From assembly GCA_965656535.1 (NCBI GenBank), contig CBFHKX010000008.1, forward strand, positions 36,250-100,249: a stretch of DNA of 64,000 nt, read 5' to 3'. The stretch is from Lishizhenia sp965656535. GTDB lineage: Bacteria > Bacteroidota > Bacteroidia > Flavobacteriales_D > Crocinitomicaceae. Made by a program: the position numbers and the translations under genes. Positions 61,204 through 64,000 of the stretch are shown here, one piece after another. Each line of letters begins with the position of its first letter. The first letter of the stretch is position 1. The notes beneath the pieces were generated by a model, which ran no database searches, was not told where the DNA came from, and saw only the letters and a list, made by a program, of their open reading frames with translations.

Positions 61204-62166
61204 ATGTGGGTTGATATAGGTTTACTCGTTTTAGGTCTCGTCGTCTTAATTATCGGAGGGGAGTTTTTAGTTAAAGGAGCAGTAGGTATAGCAGAGAAGG
61301 CACACCTTTCTAAACTTGTAATTGGTATGACAGTTGTTTCTTTTGGTACATCTGCGCCTGAACTAATTGTATCGCTAAAAGCTGCTTTTGAAGGTGCTCC
61401 AGATATTGCTATGGGTAATGTTATCGGATCCAATATTGCTAATATTGCACTAGTTCTAGGAATAACAGTACTTATTTTTCCAATTATAGTAGATAGAAAC
61501 TCTAAGGTTCTAGACTGGCCTATGATGTTTTTTGCCTCAATATTATTTTTCGTTTTTTCCAATGATTTAATACTACAACGTTGGGAAGGTATGGTTATGT
61601 TCTCAATTTTAATCTTGTTTATAACCTATCTAATTGTTAGCTCTCGAAAAAAAACAAAAATTGAGAAAAGTGTAAACGTCCAAAAAGAAATCACACCAAT
61701 AACGGTAAATGTTCCCAAATCCACCGTGTTTCTGCTTTTAGGTTTAGTTGGTTTGTATTTCGGAGCAGAATGGTTACTGAATGGATCTGTTAGTCTTGCA
61801 AAATCTGCAGGTATGAGCGAAAGAGTGATTGGAATTACAATTATAGCTTTCGGAACCTCTGTTCCAGAACTCGTTACTTGTGGAGTAGCTGCCTACAGGA
61901 GAGAAACAGATATTTCAATAGGAAATTTAATTGGTTCTAATATCTTCAATATTTTTGCTGTAATTGGCCTAACTTCAATAATTCACCCCATAGCAGTAAG
62001 TCAAGAGTCTGTTTCTTGGGATATGGTTTGGATGTTAGGTATTGCTCTTTTACTACTACCATTGATGATAATAGGGAAAAAGTTTGGTAGATTTAAAGGA
62101 TTGATTTTACTAGCTACTTATATCATTTATATGTCACTTTTACTTTGCCAAAATATACCCGCATAA
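61204..62166 (+). CDS. Calcium/sodium antiporter (CaCA superfamily, YrbG-like)
   Basis: 320 residues with about ten membrane segments. Both alpha repeats are present: VVSFGTSAPELIVSLKAAF with GNVIGSNIANIALVLG in the first half and IAFGTSVPELVTCGVAAYRR with GNLIGSNIFNIFAVIG in the second. These hold the ion-binding acidic residues. It exchanges Na+ or H+ for Ca2+ across the inner membrane. It lies between tatA and the spermidine synthase gene, overlapping the latter by 1 bp (TAATG). Confidence 0.93.
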   Translation: MWVDIGLLVLGLVVLIIGGEFLVKGAVGIAEKAHLSKLVIGMTVVSFGTSAPELIVSLKAAFEGAPDIAMGNVIGSNIANIALVLGITVLIFPIIVDRNSKVLDWPMMFFASILFFVFSNDLILQRWEGMVMFSILILFITYLIVSSRKKTKIEKSVNVQKEITPITVNVPKSTVFLLLGLVGLYFGAEWLLNGSVSLAKSAGMSERVIGITIIAFGTSVPELVTCGVAAYRRETDISIGNLIGSNIFNIFAVIGLTSIIHPIAVSQESVSWDMVWMLGIALLLLPLMIIGKKFGRFKGLILLATYIIYMSLLLCQNIPA

Positions 62167-63716
62167 TGTCAGGATTATCGAGCAAGTGGATGCTTATGCT
62201 GGCTATGTTGGCCACAGGTATGGCAGGTATAGTTGCAGAATATATACTTGCAACATTGGCTACTTATTTTCTAGGAGATTCTGTTTTTCAATGGACTATA
62301 ATTTTATCCTTGATGCTCTTTTCAATGGGTCTTGGGAGTAGAGTAAGCCGTTGGATAAAAACAAACTTAGAAGAATGGTTTATCGGTATTGAGTTTACCC
62401 TTTCTGTGCTAACCTCGCTTTCTTCAGGCTTTGTTTATTTACTCATGCCTCATGTATCCAATCTCGCTCCTTCTATTTATATTTTAGCAATCGTCATCGG
62501 AATCTTAATTGGTATGGAAATTCCGCTGGTTACACGTATTAATTCAATAAACTCAGAGCTTAGAACCAATATTTCAGAAGTAATGGAGAAAGACTATTTC
62601 GGTGCTTTAATTGGTGGACTCTTCTTTGCCTTTATTGGTATTCGATATTTAGGTATAACCTACACCCCGTTTGTTGTAGGTGCTGTAAATCTTGCTGTAG
62701 CCATTATGGTTTTTTTAAAGTTTAAAAAGTTTATTGATAAAAAGAATATCCGTAAACTATTTGTATTTGCAAGTTCTGTAGTAGTTTTAATAGGAGTGGG
62801 ATTGTTTTTTTCAAAGAACTTAGTTCTTTATGCTAATCAGAATTTATATACAGGTCAAGTAGTTTATAGTAAGCAAACACCCTACCAACAAATAACCCTC
62901 ACAAAGTGGAAAGAGCACCATTGGCTTTATCTCAATCAAGGAAAACAGCTCAGTACTTTCGATGAATGGATGTATCATGAACCACTCGTACATCCAGCAA
63001 TGCAATTGGCTGCCAACCCTAAACATATTTTAGTAATGGGAGCTGGTGATGGATGCGCAATTCGTGAGATTCTAAAATATCCCAATGTTGAGAAAATTAC
63101 TTTAGTAGATTTAGATCCTGCAATGACAGATGTAGGAAAAAACCATCCTATACTCAGAAAAGTAAATCAAGACGCATTTTGGTCGCCTAAGCTAGAAGTG
63201 GTTAATACAGATGCATTTACATATTTAGAGCAAAACAACCGCTTTTTCGATGTTATTATAGCAGACTTCCCAGATCCTCGTAGCATAGATTTATCTAGGT
63301 TGTATAGTAAAGAAATGTATAGTTTAGTATATCACAGACTTTCGGCAAATGGAGTGTTTGTTACACAAGCAGCTAGTCCGTATTACACTACACAGGCTTT
63401 TAGGTGTATAGAGAAAACATTGCAGGCTGCAAAATTCAATGTTTTACCTTTACGCAATCATATTTATACCTTTGGTGAATGGGGCTGGATGCTGGCAACT
63501 AAGAAATTACCCACTCTAGAAATGAAAAATAGAATTGTAAAAGAAGATTGGCAAGAGGTAGCAACAAAATTTCTAACGAAAGAAGCAAGCACCTTAATTA
63601 CTAGCTTCGGTCAAGATCTCATTCAAACAGATTCAGCAGAAATCAAAGTAAACAGTATATACAACCCCGTACTTTATCGTTATTACGGTACCGGTAATTG
63701 GAGTTATTACTTCTAA
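62166..63716 (+). CDS. speE: Membrane-fused polyamine aminopropyltransferase (spermidine synthase)
   Basis: 516 residues from ATG 62166. The first ~215 residues contain about seven membrane segments; the rest is a spermidine synthase domain. Landmarks: FDEWMYHEPLVHPAM, ILVMGAGDGCAIREIL (decarboxy-SAM site, ~295), ITLVDLDPAM, and IIADFPDPRSIDLSRLYSKE (~365) with the catalytic Asp. The membrane-fused layout is seen in several bacterial groups and may place the product near the envelope. Substrate (spermidine versus other polyamines) is not shown by sequence. Confidence 0.9.
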   Translation: MSGLSSKWMLMLAMLATGMAGIVAEYILATLATYFLGDSVFQWTIILSLMLFSMGLGSRVSRWIKTNLEEWFIGIEFTLSVLTSLSSGFVYLLMPHVSNLAPSIYILAIVIGILIGMEIPLVTRINSINSELRTNISEVMEKDYFGALIGGLFFAFIGIRYLGITYTPFVVGAVNLAVAIMVFLKFKKFIDKKNIRKLFVFASSVVVLIGVGLFFSKNLVLYANQNLYTGQVVYSKQTPYQQITLTKWKEHHWLYLNQGKQLSTFDEWMYHEPLVHPAMQLAANPKHILVMGAGDGCAIREILKYPNVEKITLVDLDPAMTDVGKNHPILRKVNQDAFWSPKLEVVNTDAFTYLEQNNRFFDVIIADFPDPRSIDLSRLYSKEMYSLVYHRLSANGVFVTQAASPYYTTQAFRCIEKTLQAAKFNVLPLRNHIYTFGEWGWMLATKKLPTLEMKNRIVKEDWQEVATKFLTKEASTLITSFGQDLIQTDSAEIKVNSIYNPVLYRYYGTGNWSYYF

Positions 63717-63742
63717 AATCATGCTTTACTAAGTTCTAATAT

Positions 63743-63905
63743 TTTTTTAATGCGCTTAAACGGGCTATCCATTATAGTTGACTTTGGCTAATTAAGTAAG
63801 TTTAACGTTTCATTTTGCTTCTAAGTGCGCAACATAAAACACAAAGCCTACTAAATTATCCATGCGCCAAGCTGTCATTTCTATCCCTAGCGTGTTTGTT
63901 TATCT
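63743..63905 (-). repeat. Non-coding dispersed repeat, copy B
   Basis: The minus strand carries the same ordered blocks as 27006-27168: TATCCCTAGCGT on the plus strand (63882-63893, 12-base identity with copy A), CCAAGCT (63867-63873), CTTCTAAG (63818-63825; 41 bases between, the same as in copy A) and the 20-base block at 63751-63770 (17 of 20 identical). The surrounding 63717-64000 holds no convincing gene. Confidence 0.6.
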
Positions 63906-64000
63906 ACTTATGAAAAGAAAATGTAAAAAAACTTCATCATCTAACCTCTTGTAAAATAGGCTTGTACTGTGGTTGGGTTAAAATAGTTTATAAAAAAGGG

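Noticed and set aside
1..64000. CRISPR array, prophage, insertion sequence or restriction/defence island
   Set aside because: No regularly spaced repeats, no cas, integrase, transposase, methyltransferase or phage structural genes were seen in any frame.

Overview
The window is 64 kb of a low-GC chromosome of a Bacteroidota bacterium, most probably class Flavobacteriia and perhaps a Crocinitomicaceae/Fluviicola-like lineage (family-level placement is inference). Supporting evidence: promoters with the Bacteroidota -7 box TAnnTTTG, often with TTTG 18-21 bp upstream; almost no Shine-Dalgarno sequences before start codons; two type IX secretion cargo proteins (one type A and one type B C-terminal domain); the bacillithiol enzyme BshA; and phylum-typical gene orders such as rplQ-carA-eno and mutL followed by two rhomboids. 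No phage, insertion sequence, CRISPR array or defence island was found. Codon use looks even throughout and there is no obvious foreign block.

Layout. 1-7150 is the end of the spc operon and the alpha operon (rpsH end, rplF, rplR, rpsE, rpmD, rplO, secY, infA, rpmJ, rpsM, rpsK, rpsD, rpoA, rplQ). 7280-9669 is carA-eno. 9781-12804 encodes a small secreted protein and a large T9SS type B cargo protein. 12936-15360 holds urocanase and a DUF2853 gene. 15413-19481 (minus) is a GH3/serine-hydrolase fusion followed by bshA. 19640-25347 is a plus-strand run: small membrane protein, mutL, two rhomboid proteases, a membrane endonuclease/exonuclease/phosphatase-family protein and a lipoprotein. 25350-30737 (minus) holds a GH25 lysozyme, rplS, lpdA and an M1 aminopeptidase, with tRNA-Lys(UUU) on the plus strand between rplS and lpdA. 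30936-37436 holds a POT peptide transporter, an ACMSD-like decarboxylase, an amino-acid permease, a lipoprotein and an AI-2E-type membrane protein.

37562-49124 is the main catabolic region. It encodes phenylacetyl-CoA epoxidation: paaABCD on the plus strand, divergent from two tandem paaE-type reductases and an SDR. paaG and paaH lie 4 kb further on, after an NlpC/P60 enzyme, a MORN-like lipoprotein, a WYL-domain regulator and a TPR histidine kinase. 49175-50840 is an ECF sigma factor with a membrane TPR partner. 51075-58646 holds an MsbA-like ABC exporter, rpmH, a thioredoxin-like protein, a T9SS type A protein and a tightly overlapping operon (DUF1015, PLP-binding protein, DUF1684, CorA). 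58804-63716 holds S2P protease, Smr protein and rhodanese lipoprotein, then tatA, a Ca/Na antiporter and a membrane-fused spermidine synthase.

The most interesting non-standard observations are these. (1) Six genes have their -7 promoter box exactly 4 nt before the start codon, which predicts leaderless mRNAs. (2) A diverged ~140-150 bp non-coding repeat occurs twice, beside tRNA-Lys and at the right end. (3) Candidate RNA leaders sit upstream of rplS and rpsD. (4) The phenylacetate-CoA oxygenase reductase is duplicated. (5) The peptide transporter carries a ~125-residue insertion. (6) MutL lacks the usual endonuclease motif. No wholly new multi-gene system could be demonstrated.
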